In this document: positions 16,326-25,172 of the stretch, piece by piece
Layout: each line of letters begins with the position of its first letter
How positions within the stretch are numbered: position 1 is the stretch's first letter
NCBI GenBank assembly: GCA_041674745.1
Contig: JBAYVD010000005.1
Location: 1-64,000, forward strand
Origin: UBA2040 sp041674745
Lineage (GTDB): Bacteria; Bacteroidota; Bacteroidia; Flavobacteriales_D; Crocinitomicaceae
Direction: 5' to 3'
Length of the DNA stretch: 64,000 nucleotides
Position numbers and translations under genes: made by a program
Notes under the pieces: generated by a model
Databases searched by the model: none
What the model was told of the DNA's origin: nothing
What the model saw: only the letters and a program-made list of their open reading frames with translations

Positions 16326-18377
16326 ATGGGTTCGGTATTAAATCGTGAGTTGAGTTGGCTCTCTTTCAATGCAAGAGTATTGCAAGAAGCGATGGATCCA
16401 ACTGTGCCGTTGGTGGAGCGCATGCGGTTTTTAGGGATTTATTCCAGCAATATGGATGAATTTTTTCGTGTGCGGGTCGCAAACGTAAGAAGAATGAAAG
16501 CCTTCAGTACGGAAAAAATCGAAGGGTTCAAAGGAACTCCCGCACAATTGTTGGAAACCATTCAACAGGTGGTCATGGACCAACAAAAATCCTTTGAATG
16601 GGCCTACAAAAAAATATTGGTCGATTTTGGCAAACACAATGTCTTTCACATTACAGAAAAAGATCTAAATCCTGCTCAAGAAATTGAACTGCGTCAATTT
16701 TATGAAGACAAATTACGCCATGTTATTGTTCCGCTTATTTTAGAGAAAAAAACGCCTTTCCCCCGCTTGCGTGATTACCAAATTTACTTGGCGGTAAAAA
16801 TGAAATATACCACAGCCAATAAAGTACGTTACGCGTTGGTGCAAATCCCAACCCAATACCCGCGTTTTTACCAATTGAAAGATGGCGATAAGCATCAAGT
16901 AATTATGATGGATGATATTATCCGTCTCAACTTGAAATCCATTTTTTCAATTTTCAATTTTGAAGAAATAGAAGCGTATACTTTTAAATTCACACGTGAT
17001 GCCGAGCTGAACCTCGACGATGATTTGTCTGAAAATTTCATTGAGAAAATTGAAAAAAGCGTGAAGCTTCGAAAAAAGGGTGATCCCGTTCGATTTGTTT
17101 ACGACCAAAAAATGCCGAGTGACATGCTCGATTATTTGTTGCAAGGTTTGAGCGTGAAAAAGGGAATGAATACACTTCCTGGTGGGAAATACCACAACTT
17201 CAAAGATTTCACCAAGTTCCCTGATTTCGGTAACAAGGAATTCGTTTACCCTAAAATGCCGCCATTAAAACATGCTTATTTAGAAGGAAAACGGAGCATT
17301 TTTAAAGCTATTTTAGAAAAAGATGTCTTATTGCATTTTCCGTATCATCGATTCACCTATGTGGTGGATTTATTGAGCGAAGCGGCAATTGACCCCAAAG
17401 TACTTTCGATCAAAATAAATGTGTATCGAGTAGCGGAGCATTCTCAAATCATGAATGCGCTGATGAATGCCGTAAGCAACGGGAAAAATGTGACGGTGAT
17501 TTTCGAACTTCAAGCTCGATTCGATGAAGAAAATAACTTATACTGGTCCAATCGATTAAAAGAAAACGGAGCCAATGTTTTCTATGGTTTACCCCATCGA
17601 AAAATTCATTCGAAATTGTTGCAAATCAAACGCGAAACAGCTGGCAAAATACAAACGGTTAGCTACATAGGTACGGGTAATTTCAACGAAGAAACTTCCA
17701 AATTCTACGGCGATTTGGCCCTACTGACTTCTGACAAACACATTGCTCATGAAGTTGAGAAAGTTTTCGAGCTGATTGAATCTGGAAATGAAAGAGTCCA
17801 TTTTCACAAATTATTGGTTTCCCCCTTCAACATTCGCAGAAAATTGCTTTCACTCATTGACGAAGAAATTAGACTAGCCAAAGAAGGCAAAAAGGCTTTT
17901 ATCCGACTAAAAGTCAACAATCTTGTTGACAGTCAGATGATTGACAAATTATACAAAGCAAGTCATGCTGGTGTAAAAATAGAAATGATCGTGCGCGGTA
18001 TTTGCACCTTGATTCCAAATGAACCGGGCCGAAGTGAAAACATCAAAGTGGTTAGTTTGATCGACCGTTATCTGGAACACACCCGCTTCATGATTTTTGG
18101 AAATGCGGGCAAACCTTTGTACTTTATCTCCAGTGCAGACTGGATGGCCAGAAATTTAAATAATCGCATAGAAGTCACCGTTCCAATTCTAGATGAACAG
18201 CTAAAAAAAGAAATTGACTTAATTTTCGATTACCAATGGAAAGGAAATGTTAAAGTGCGCATCTTAGACAAGGAAATGCGAAATCGTTACGTTCGTAAAG
18301 ATGGAAAATTACCTTTCAGAGCTCAATTTGAGTTGTACCAGTATTACAAAGGTTTGGAAAAACAGATAACCCAATAA
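16326..18377 (+). CDS. ppk: Polyphosphate kinase 1
   Basis: The 683-residue protein has the PPK1 layout: N domain (NRELSWLSFNARVLQEA, near residue 4), head domain, and two phospholipase-D-like C domains. The phospho-accepting His lies in GLPHRKIHSKLLQI (about residue 427), and the second conserved His in DRYLEHTRFMIF (about residue 585). IGTGNFNEETSKFYGDLALLT is also characteristic. PPK1 makes polyphosphate from ATP, reversibly, at the inner membrane. Length is normal for the family. No ppx exopolyphosphatase lies next to it. Its stop abuts the stop of the convergent DUF2141 gene with no gap. Confidence 0.96.
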   Translation: MGSVLNRELSWLSFNARVLQEAMDPTVPLVERMRFLGIYSSNMDEFFRVRVANVRRMKAFSTEKIEGFKGTPAQLLETIQQVVMDQQKSFEWAYKKILVDFGKHNVFHITEKDLNPAQEIELRQFYEDKLRHVIVPLILEKKTPFPRLRDYQIYLAVKMKYTTANKVRYALVQIPTQYPRFYQLKDGDKHQVIMMDDIIRLNLKSIFSIFNFEEIEAYTFKFTRDAELNLDDDLSENFIEKIEKSVKLRKKGDPVRFVYDQKMPSDMLDYLLQGLSVKKGMNTLPGGKYHNFKDFTKFPDFGNKEFVYPKMPPLKHAYLEGKRSIFKAILEKDVLLHFPYHRFTYVVDLLSEAAIDPKVLSIKINVYRVAEHSQIMNALMNAVSNGKNVTVIFELQARFDEENNLYWSNRLKENGANVFYGLPHRKIHSKLLQIKRETAGKIQTVSYIGTGNFNEETSKFYGDLALLTSDKHIAHEVEKVFELIESGNERVHFHKLLVSPFNIRRKLLSLIDEEIRLAKEGKKAFIRLKVNNLVDSQMIDKLYKASHAGVKIEMIVRGICTLIPNEPGRSENIKVVSLIDRYLEHTRFMIFGNAGKPLYFISSADWMARNLNNRIEVTVPILDEQLKKEIDLIFDYQWKGNVKVRILDKEMRNRYVRKDGKLPFRAQFELYQYYKGLEKQITQ

Positions 18378-18797
18378 CTACTGCACTCTGATTACCAAAG
18401 TAGCCGACCCATCAAAATAAAAACTGGCTTCATCAAAAGTAGGTCTTGAAAAATGGCCACGAACATTGTTGCTAAATCCGTAGGGTTCCATAGGGAAACC
18501 AAAAGAATTGTTATCCATTTTCTCGTTTGAATTAAGATCATGGCACAATCCTACGGCATACCGACCTTTTTCCAAATTGGTCACGTGCAAACTGGCTTTT
18601 TTGTCTTGAATATCCAACTTGTAACTTTTGTACTGTTTGCCAATCGTTGGAAAGGAATCATTGTCTTTGAAAATTCCAACGATAATTTTCCCTTGGTTGG
18701 ATTGGATCCCCGTCACTTTAATATACAAATGAGTCGCAGGTACGTCTGTCTTTAAAAGACAAATTACAAGAAGTGAAACGAAAAATTTGGAGATCAT
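18378..18797 (-). CDS. DUF2141 domain secreted protein
   Basis: This 139-residue protein has a signal peptide (MISKFFVSLLVICLLKTDVPA) and a DUF2141 domain (PF09912): LYIKVTGIQSNQGKIIVGIFKD, LHVTNLEKGRYAVGLCHDLNSNEKMDNNSFGFPMEPYGFSNN. The domain is a predicted beta-sandwich found in exported proteins of unknown role. It lies 10 nt downstream of a small membrane protein gene on the same strand. Confidence 0.88.
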   Translation of the reverse strand: MISKFFVSLLVICLLKTDVPATHLYIKVTGIQSNQGKIIVGIFKDNDSFPTIGKQYKSYKLDIQDKKASLHVTNLEKGRYAVGLCHDLNSNEKMDNNSFGFPMEPYGFSNNVRGHFSRPTFDEASFYFDGSATLVIRVQ

Positions 18798-18807
18798 GAA
18801 AACGGTA

Positions 18808-19023
18808 TTATTTGTCTGAATTTTCTTGAATTTTCACCTCTTTAAATCTTAATTCCTGTTGAGGTAAATTGCTTTTAGCCAGAATCCTTTTTCCGACTTG
18901 GTGTTGGTACCAGAACCTTAATGCGACTAAAATCAATCCATAAACCAGTAGTTTAACCCAATATTTAGCCGCCATCTTACTTGGCTGAAATCGTTTTAAA
19001 TTAATGTTAGGCTTCTCGTCCAT
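18808..19023 (-). CDS. Small single-pass membrane protein
   Basis: The 71-residue product has one predicted membrane helix (about residues 22-39, YWVKLLVYGLILVALRFW) between a short N-terminal tail (MDEKPNINLKRFQPSK) and a charged C-terminal tail. It starts at an ATG, sits 10 nt upstream of the DUF2141 gene and fills the space up to divergent galE, all of which support a real gene. I recognise no family. Confidence 0.6.
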   Translation of the reverse strand: MDEKPNINLKRFQPSKMAAKYWVKLLVYGLILVALRFWYQHQVGKRILAKSNLPQQELRFKEVKIQENSDK

Positions 19024-19047
19024 GGCTTAAAATTACAGCATTTATTT

Positions 19048-19055
19048 TACCTTTG
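19048..19055 (+). promoter_or_regulatory. -7 element for galE
   Basis: TACCTTTG matches TAnnTTTG and ends only 7 nt before the galE ATG, which would give a leaderless or nearly leaderless mRNA. Confidence 0.5.
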
Positions 19056-19062
19056 AAATCAA

Positions 19063-20088
19063 ATGGAAGACAAAAAACATATTTTGGTAACTGGTGGAGC
19101 TGGTTTCATTGGCTCTCACACCGTTGTTGCCCTCTTTGAAAAAGGATTTGTGCCGATAATTGTTGACGATTTGCGCAATGCACAAGCCTCTGTATTGAAC
19201 CAGTTGAAAGAAATAACTGGTCAAACACCCATTCATTTTCCAGTGGATTGTTGTGATAAAAAAGCATTGAAAAAAGTCTTCGAACAATTTCCAATAGCAG
19301 GCATTATTCATTTCGCAGCCTACAAAGCGGTGGGTGAAAGTGTTTCTAAACCTTTGGAATATTACCAAAATAACCTTTTATCACTCATCAATATTTTGCA
19401 ACTAGCCGAAGAGTTTTCTGTTAGAAATATTGTTTTTTCCTCTTCATGCACTGTATATGGAGAACCCGAAAACAATATCGTTGTTGATGAAAGCTTTCCA
19501 ATTCAAGCTGCGAACTCGCCATATGGAACAACGAAAATTTTCGGAGAAAAAATATTGACAGACTATCAAGCCGCGAGTCCACATGCCAAAGTCATCTGTT
19601 TGCGCTATTTCAACCCAATTGGTGCGCACAAAAGTGCTTTGATCGGTGAATTGCCAATTGGCAAACCCAACAATCTAGTTCCCTACATTACGCAAACAGC
19701 TAGTGGGAAATTAGAGAAATTAACGGTTTTTGGTGCCGATTACCCGACTCCAGATGGTTCCTGCATTCGCGACTACATCCATGTGGAAGATTTGGCCGAT
19801 GCACACGTTCACGCCTTAATTTATTCCTTGGAACAAGAAAATAGTTTCATTGAAGCCATCAACATTGGTACTGGAACGGGAACGACAGTTTTGGAATTGA
19901 TTCATTTGTTTGAAAAAGTAACGGGCGTTAAACTGAATTACACGGTCGGACCGCGACGTGAAGGAGATATTACGGCGATTTATGCCAACAATGAAAAAGC
20001 AAAGAAAATCCTGCAATGGAAACCAAAGCGAACCTTAGAAGAATCTATGCTCTCGGCTTGGCGTTGGGAACAAAACAATACAAAATGA
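19063..20088 (+). CDS. galE: UDP-glucose 4-epimerase
   Basis: The 341-residue SDR enzyme has the NAD-binding GGAGFIGS motif (residues about 10-17), the catalytic SSSCTVYG and YGTTK (the Tyr-x-x-x-Lys pair), and RYFNPIGAH and GSCIRDYIHVEDLADAH, which are typical of GalE. It interconverts UDP-glucose and UDP-galactose and feeds surface polysaccharide synthesis. The family N-terminus (KHILVTGGAGF) leaves no room for a later start. The stop overlaps the start of the beta-barrel gene (ATGA), so galE heads a three-gene unit with tatD. Confidence 0.95.
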   Translation: MEDKKHILVTGGAGFIGSHTVVALFEKGFVPIIVDDLRNAQASVLNQLKEITGQTPIHFPVDCCDKKALKKVFEQFPIAGIIHFAAYKAVGESVSKPLEYYQNNLLSLINILQLAEEFSVRNIVFSSSCTVYGEPENNIVVDESFPIQAANSPYGTTKIFGEKILTDYQAASPHAKVICLRYFNPIGAHKSALIGELPIGKPNNLVPYITQTASGKLEKLTVFGADYPTPDGSCIRDYIHVEDLADAHVHALIYSLEQENSFIEAINIGTGTGTTVLELIHLFEKVTGVKLNYTVGPRREGDITAIYANNEKAKKILQWKPKRTLEESMLSAWRWEQNNTK

Positions 20089-20822
20089 TGAAACCGATTC
20101 TCTACTTCCTCCTCCTGTTTTTTTCTTCTGCTGCACTTGCTCAATACGATAGCAAAGGAGAAAACGAAATTTCACGATTCAGACCGGGTGCATTTTGGTT
20201 TTTCACAGGAACACGTCCCGCAAAAATGGAAAAAGTCAGAAAATACGACCGACTCATTTTTGATATTACGTACAACGATTGGACGGGCGATTTAAAACCT
20301 TTTCAAGTGAAGCCCACTTCCATTGGATTTGGCGCCAATTTATTGTTCGATGTTCCCATAACGAAAGGCAATACGATTTCGATTGGTTGGGGATTGAATT
20401 ATCACCGAACTCACATCCAACATGACAATACGTTTTTTACCAATATCAAGAATAGTTGGACACAATATGCTATCAGTCCGGTGAACGGCAAAGGTTCCTT
20501 GAACTACAATCAATTTTCCATCCCACTTGAAATTCGTTTCCGAAAAGAAAGCTGGAAACATTTTAAAATTCATGTTGGCGGAAAAATTGGATACATCACG
20601 AACATACATGAGAAAAATATTTTGGAAGACGGAAGTGGGCGCACGGTAATCAAAGACTATCATTTCCCAGATATCAATAATTTACAATATTCAGCACATG
20701 TGCGCTTTGGATTGCGCAATTACGCTCTTTTTGGTGAATACAATTTTTCCAAACTATTTTCCAATTCCGCCAGTACTCAACTGAATATCCTTCGTTTCGG
20801 CGTTAGCATCTCCTTATTTTAA
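20085..20822 (+). CDS. Outer-membrane beta-barrel protein
   Basis: The start is the ATG at 20085 (overlapping the galE stop), giving 245 residues; ATG 20088 is the next codon. The signal peptide is MMKPILYFLLLFFSSAALAQ. The mature part has alternating amphipathic strands (ISIGWGLNYHRTHIQ, HVGGKIGYITNIHEK, AHVRFGLRNYALFGEYN) and ends in a strand with terminal Phe (LRFGVSISLF), the usual sign of an outer-membrane barrel of about eight strands. It resembles the PorT-like/OMP_b-brl families in size. I do not call it PorT because the usual neighbours are absent. Confidence 0.85.
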   Translation: MMKPILYFLLLFFSSAALAQYDSKGENEISRFRPGAFWFFTGTRPAKMEKVRKYDRLIFDITYNDWTGDLKPFQVKPTSIGFGANLLFDVPITKGNTISIGWGLNYHRTHIQHDNTFFTNIKNSWTQYAISPVNGKGSLNYNQFSIPLEIRFRKESWKHFKIHVGGKIGYITNIHEKNILEDGSGRTVIKDYHFPDINNLQYSAHVRFGLRNYALFGEYNFSKLFSNSASTQLNILRFGVSISLF

Positions 20823-20825
20823 ATT

Positions 20826-21596
20826 ATGACTTGGATCGATACCCACGCACACCTTTACACCAAAGATTTTGATGAAGACCGAGCAGAGGTGGTTCAAAAT
20901 GCCATCCGAAATGGTGTTGAAACCATGCTTCTTCCGAACATCGATGTGGCAAGTATTCCCCGTCTATTGGATTTGGTCGAGCAGTTTCCGAACAATTGTT
21001 TCCCCATGATGGGTTTACACCCAGGCAATGTAAAGGAAGATTGGGAACAACAATTGGCGACCATGAAACCCTACTTCTTCTCCCACAAAATGGTGGCCGT
21101 TGGCGAAATTGGAATGGATTTGTACTGGGACAAAACTTTTATTGAAGAACAAAAGATTGCCTTTCGTCAACAAATCGATTGGGCGAAAGATCTGAATCTA
21201 CCCATCGTAATTCATGCGCGCGAAGCTTTTGATGAAATCTTTGAAATTCTCGATGACGTAATCGACGAAAGACTTACAGGTGTTTTTCACTGTTTTACTG
21301 GAACATTTGAACAAGCAAAAAAAGTGATGTCTTATCCTAATTTCATGATGGGGATTGGTGGTGTTTTAACTTACAAGAAAGCAGCTTTGGACGAAGTCTT
21401 GGAAAAAGTACCCTTGGACTTTCTGATAATGGAAACCGATGCACCTTTTCTCCCTCCTGTTCCCTACAGAGGTAAAAGAAATGAAAGTGCCTACTTGGTT
21501 CACACCGCCGAAAAATTAGCCGACATTTACCAAATAAAATTGACTGAATTGGCTGAAATAACATCGCGCAACGCAAAAAAGCTGTTCAAAATTTGA
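20826..21596 (+). CDS. tatD: TatD-family metal-dependent DNase
   Basis: This 256-residue TIM-barrel hydrolase has the family motifs: DTHAHLY at the N-terminus, GLHPG, GEIGMDLYWD, VIHAREAFDE, GVFHCFTGT and METDAPFLPPVPYRGKRNE. The His, Glu and Asp of these motifs bind the catalytic metals. TatD-type enzymes are cytoplasmic 3'-5' exonucleases linked to DNA repair. It follows the beta-barrel gene by 3 nt. Confidence 0.94.
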   Translation: MTWIDTHAHLYTKDFDEDRAEVVQNAIRNGVETMLLPNIDVASIPRLLDLVEQFPNNCFPMMGLHPGNVKEDWEQQLATMKPYFFSHKMVAVGEIGMDLYWDKTFIEEQKIAFRQQIDWAKDLNLPIVIHAREAFDEIFEILDDVIDERLTGVFHCFTGTFEQAKKVMSYPNFMMGIGGVLTYKKAALDEVLEKVPLDFLIMETDAPFLPPVPYRGKRNESAYLVHTAEKLADIYQIKLTELAEITSRNAKKLFKI

Positions 21597-21648
21597 CCTT
21601 TTACTCAACGAATTGCCCCTTTGAATAAAGAAGGCATTCTAAAAATAA

Positions 21649-21656
21649 TAACTTTG
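21649..21656 (+). promoter_or_regulatory. -7 element for ansA
   Basis: TAACTTTG matches TAnnTTTG and ends 20 nt before the ATG at 21677. Confidence 0.55.
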
Positions 21657-21676
21657 TTTTTTTCGCATTACTATTG

Positions 21677-22705
21677 ATGACTGCAAGACCAAATATATTG
21701 TTGATTTACACAGGCGGTACAATCGGCATGATCAAAGACCCATTGACAGGCGAACTTAAATCGTTCGACTTTGACCATCTCGACAAACATGTGCCCGAGT
21801 TGAATAGGCTGAACATCAACCTGAGTAGCATCAGTTTCGATGAAGCCATCGACTCCTCCGAAATGAATCCAATCCATTGGGCAAGCATGGCAAAAACGAT
21901 CTTTGACAATTACGAACGCTACGACGGATTCGTCGTACTGCACGGTTCAGACACCATGGCTTACACCGCTTCGGCGTTGAGTTTCATGTTGGAAAATTTG
22001 GCGAAACCAGTTATTTTAACGGGTTCACAACTTCCAATCGGCACCATTCGCACCGACGGCAAAGAAAATTTAATTACAGCTATTGAAATAGCCGCAGCGA
22101 AAAATGAAAATGGCGAAAGCAGAATTCAAGAAGTCGCTGTCTATTTTGAATACTCTTTGTATAGAGGCAACAGAAGTTCAAAAGTTTCCGCCAATCAATT
22201 CGAAGCTTTTCAGTCGCCCAATTTTCCGGAACTAGCCGTTGCTGGAGTGGAGATCGATTACCGAAATGTGGACACTTTGAAAGGAAAAGGTGACTTTAAA
22301 ATGCATACCATTTTGGACAATCGAGTGGCTTTGCTGAAACTATTCCCAGGGATAAACTGCCAACATTACGAAAGCATTTTCGACAATGAGCAAGTAAAAG
22401 CAATCATTTTAGAGACCTACGGGTCGGGAAATGCACCAAGTGATAAAGATTTTCAAACAAAAATTGAAAATTTTATTTCGGAGGGAGGAATCGTATTGAA
22501 TGTCACCCAATGCTCCTCAGGAAGTGTGCAACAAGGTAAATACCAAACAAGCTCCTTTTTCCAGAAAGTAGGTGTAATCAGTGGGAAAGACATGACGACT
22601 GAATCAGCCTTGGCCAAAACCATGTACTTACTTGGCAAGAAAATGTCGAAGGCAGAAACCGAGAAAGCTTTGCAAGAAAATCTTCGAGGCGAAATCTCAA
22701 TATGA
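21677..22705 (+). CDS. ansA: Type I (cytoplasmic) L-asparaginase
   Basis: From the ATG at 21677 (a TTG directly precedes it in frame) the protein has 342 residues. The N-terminal catalytic Thr lies in LIYTGGTIGMIKDP and the second catalytic set in FVVLHGSDTMAYTASALSFML; TGSQLPIGTIRTDGKENL follows. No signal peptide is present, matching the cytoplasmic AnsA type rather than the periplasmic AnsB type. It hydrolyses asparagine to aspartate and ammonia. It has its own promoter element. A tRNA-Ser gene lies 140 nt downstream. Confidence 0.93.
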   Translation: MTARPNILLIYTGGTIGMIKDPLTGELKSFDFDHLDKHVPELNRLNINLSSISFDEAIDSSEMNPIHWASMAKTIFDNYERYDGFVVLHGSDTMAYTASALSFMLENLAKPVILTGSQLPIGTIRTDGKENLITAIEIAAAKNENGESRIQEVAVYFEYSLYRGNRSSKVSANQFEAFQSPNFPELAVAGVEIDYRNVDTLKGKGDFKMHTILDNRVALLKLFPGINCQHYESIFDNEQVKAIILETYGSGNAPSDKDFQTKIENFISEGGIVLNVTQCSSGSVQQGKYQTSSFFQKVGVISGKDMTTESALAKTMYLLGKKMSKAETEKALQENLRGEISI

Positions 22706-22708
22706 AGA

Positions 22709-22740
22709 AATTGTAAATTCTTTCGGTGAAAATTACAATT
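22709..22740. repeat. Inverted repeat downstream of ansA
   Basis: Arms AATTGTAA (22709-22716) and TTACAATT (22733-22740) with inner TTTC/GAAA pairing form a hairpin just after the ansA stop. It lacks a T-run, so it may stabilise the 3' end rather than terminate. Confidence 0.45.
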
Positions 22741-22845
22741 GCGATGGTGAAAAGTAAATAATTAGTACTTTAGCCGTCCAATAAAAACGACTTGTTTGAA
22801 TCAGAAACGTTTGATGTCAACCCAGACAAGAAAAAATTGATAAAT

Positions 22846-22934
22846 GGAGAGGTGTCCGAGTGGTTGAAGGAGCACGCCTGGAAAGTGTGTATACTGCGAA
22901 AGTGGTATCGAGGGTTCGAATCCCTCTCTCTCCG
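22846..22934 (+). tRNA. tRNA-Ser(GGA)
   Basis: An 89-nt class II tRNA. The acceptor arm is GGAGAGG / TCTCTCC with one G-T pair; D-arm TCC...GGA; anticodon stem CACGC/GTGTG; loop CTGGAAA with anticodon GGA at 22880-22882; a long 20-nt variable arm; T-arm GAGGG TTCGAAT CCCTC; discriminator G at 22934. The CCA end is not encoded (GCATG follows). The long variable arm and G discriminator fit serine. Confidence 0.96.
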
Positions 22935-23029
22935 CATGAATGTTTTGAATTGGTGCAACAAACCATACAGAAAGGATTTCTAGTTTTAGAAACTCTTAGT
23001 TGTAGCGTACCTATTGTGAAATATTTTTT

Positions 23030-23037
23030 TATTTTTG
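23030..23037 (+). promoter_or_regulatory. -7 element for the exbB cluster
   Basis: TATTTTTG matches TAnnTTTG, 48 nt before the exbB ATG. Confidence 0.4.
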
Positions 23038-23085
23038 GCTTATATTTAAACTTTGAAGAATACGATTTAATTAATCTTTTAGAAC

Positions 23086-23892
23086 ATGAAAAAAATAATT
23101 AGTTCTTTAGCTCTAGCAGCTTTTTTAACATTTGGTTTAACAACCAACGTTGTTGCACAGGAACCGGCTTCTACTGCACAAACATCAGTATCTAACGCAG
23201 CGAAAGCTGGAGGCGAAGAAAAAGCTGGAACAGCTAAATCGGATGTTGTTGAATTGGATTTTATCCAAACTTTGAAACAAAAATACATTGAAGGTGACGT
23301 ATTGTGGATGACACCGGTATTGATTTGTTTGATTATTGGTATCGCACTTTCTATTGAGCGTATCGTTTATTTGAACCTTTCTACGGTAAACACTTCAAAA
23401 TTCATCAATGAAGTTGAAACAGCATTGAAATCTGGAGGTGTTGAAGCAGCGAAAGAAGTTTGTCGTAATACACGTGGGCCGATTGCTTCTATCTATTACC
23501 AAGGTTTAGATCGTTCAGCTGAAGGAATTGAAATGGTTGAAAAATCAGTAGTTTCTTACGGTGGTGTTCAAATGGGATTGTTGGAAAAAGGACTTTCTTG
23601 GTTGTCATTGTTTATCGCATTGGCTCCGATGTTAGGTTTCTTGGGAACGGTAATTGGGATGATCCAGGCCTTCGATAAAATTATACAAGATGGTCAAGTA
23701 TCTCCAACAACCGTTGCAGGTGGTATTAAAGTAGCCCTATTGACAACCGTATTTGGTTTGATCGCGGCGATTTTCCTTCAAATTTTCTACAACTATATCA
23801 CGTCAAAAATTGATAGTTTGGTGAATGAAATGGAAGATGCTTCTATTTCATTGGTTGACATGATGTTGAAACACAAAGTGACAAAAGCATAG
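23086..23892 (+). CDS. exbB: MotA/TolQ/ExbB proton channel family protein
   Basis: The 268-residue protein starts with a cleavable-looking signal peptide (MKKIISSLALAAFLTFGLTTNVVAQ) and a short Ala-rich periplasmic stretch. Three membrane helices follow (about residues 74-92, 165-190, 205-235). The TolQ/ExbB core is clear: GLSWLSLFIALAPMLGFLGTVIGMIQAFDKI and VAGGIKVALLTTVFGLIAAIFLQIFYNY. It forms the pentameric proton channel that works with ExbD to power outer-membrane processes. It heads a cluster with a four-helix membrane protein and two ExbD proteins. No TonB gene is in the window. Confidence 0.93.
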   Translation: MKKIISSLALAAFLTFGLTTNVVAQEPASTAQTSVSNAAKAGGEEKAGTAKSDVVELDFIQTLKQKYIEGDVLWMTPVLICLIIGIALSIERIVYLNLSTVNTSKFINEVETALKSGGVEAAKEVCRNTRGPIASIYYQGLDRSAEGIEMVEKSVVSYGGVQMGLLEKGLSWLSLFIALAPMLGFLGTVIGMIQAFDKIIQDGQVSPTTVAGGIKVALLTTVFGLIAAIFLQIFYNYITSKIDSLVNEMEDASISLVDMMLKHKVTKA

Positions 23893-23934
23893 TTCTGAGT
23901 TAAATTTTAATTCACATCAAAAAACTATAGTATC

Positions 23935-24408
23935 ATGAATAATAATTTAACTAAATGGACAAATATTCTGAAAATTGCCTTGGCAGCGATCGGAATTATC
24001 TTGTGCCTTTTCTTATTCGCCGGACCAGCAAGTACTGCTGAGTTGTCCGAAATCGAGAACTACCGTGATGGAGCTCAAATGTCTGCGGCCATTTTGTTCT
24101 CAATCTTTATTTTGTTGGCTTGTATCGCCTTGGTTTTGATTTTCTTTGTAAGACAATTGATCTCCAACCCGAAAAAAACAATTTTATCCATTATTGGAAT
24201 TGTAGTTGGCTTAGTTTTGTATTTATTGTTCTACGCAATTGGAACAAATGATACAAGCGATGGTCTAGGCTTGACAGAATCAATAGGAAATGTAGCTCCA
24301 GGAACCATTCGTTCCACTACAGCTGGATTGTATACAGTATTAGCCGGTTTGGTGATTGCCTTGTTGGCAATTGTAGTTACTCCTTTTATCGGGAAATTTA
24401 GAAAATAA
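23935..24408 (+). CDS. Four-helix membrane protein in the ExbB/ExbD cluster
   Basis: This 157-residue protein has four predicted membrane helices (about residues 11-30, 53-77, 89-108, 131-152) and short loops, with no known enzyme motif. It lies 42 nt after exbB and 5 nt before the first exbD. In Bacteroidota such an extra membrane protein is commonly found in ExbB-ExbD-ExbD clusters. It is likely an accessory of the motor complex, which is inferred from position only. Confidence 0.8.
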   Translation: MNNNLTKWTNILKIALAAIGIILCLFLFAGPASTAELSEIENYRDGAQMSAAILFSIFILLACIALVLIFFVRQLISNPKKTILSIIGIVVGLVLYLLFYAIGTNDTSDGLGLTESIGNVAPGTIRSTTAGLYTVLAGLVIALLAIVVTPFIGKFRK

Positions 24409-24413
24409 TAAGT

Positions 24414-25166
24414 ATGGCAAAGCGAGAAATTCCGGAAATTAATGCAGGTTCCATGGCGGATATCGCCTTCTTGCTTTTAATTTTCTTCTTGGTTACCACA
24501 ACAATGGACAAAGACCAAGCGTACATTCGTAACATTCCTAAAAAGGTTGTTGTTCCGCCTACCGATGTTGAAGTTGAGGAAAGAAATGTTTTGGCAATCA
24601 AAGCCAATGCACAGAACCAATTAATGGTTCGTTCAGAAATTATTGCTGATCCAGACAAAATTTCAGATAAAATTGTCGAATTCTATCGTACAAACGAGAA
24701 AAGCAACAATTCGGAAAATAACTTCCCAATGTATTCTCGGGTAGCTATGAAAACGATTGATGATAACATTCGTACAATTGAGCGAGAAGCGGAAAGTCTA
24801 GAAGCACAAGATGCAGATGCTGCTATGATTGAATTTACCTACAGTAAATTGGCTGAATGGGAGAAAAAGAAACGTGCATTGCAAATGTATGGTGCAAATG
24901 AATTACCCGAAATTCACTTTCAAGCAAACATTCGTATAGAGGTTCAAACCGCTACACAATACAGTCTATTTGCTAAGATTCAAACGGAAATCGAAGAAGC
25001 AATATTTGAGTTGCGCAACGATGAAGCCAAACGAATTTTTGGTGAAACGTATGGTATCATAAAAACTAGATATGCAACGGATGAAGATCCGGCTGACAAA
25101 ACCAAATTGGATTTGTTGGACATTCTTTACCCAGCTCGAATTATTGAAGTTACTCCTAAACAATAA
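24414..25166 (+). CDS. exbD: ExbD/TolR family protein, long form
   Basis: The 250-residue protein starts MAKREIPEINAGSMADIAFLLLIFFLVTTTM. The Asp in MADIAF (residue 16) is the conserved proton-pathway Asp in the single membrane helix of ExbD. The periplasmic part is long (about 200 residues) with a charged helical stretch (about residues 105-150) before IHFQANIRIEVQTATQYSLFAKIQTEIEEA, the ExbD fold. It is about 100 residues longer than the E. coli form. It works with ExbB in the motor. It is 6 nt upstream of the second exbD. Confidence 0.92.
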   Translation: MAKREIPEINAGSMADIAFLLLIFFLVTTTMDKDQAYIRNIPKKVVVPPTDVEVEERNVLAIKANAQNQLMVRSEIIADPDKISDKIVEFYRTNEKSNNSENNFPMYSRVAMKTIDDNIRTIEREAESLEAQDADAAMIEFTYSKLAEWEKKKRALQMYGANELPEIHFQANIRIEVQTATQYSLFAKIQTEIEEAIFELRNDEAKRIFGETYGIIKTRYATDEDPADKTKLDLLDILYPARIIEVTPKQ

Positions 25167-25172
25167 GGAATT

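Noticed and set aside
20085..20822. Calling the beta-barrel gene porT of the type IX secretion system
   Set aside because: Size and barrel fit, but the usual neighbours are absent and I see no PorT-specific motif.
22792..22983. Short ORFs across the tRNA-Ser region
   Set aside because: They overlap a well-formed tRNA gene and have no other support.
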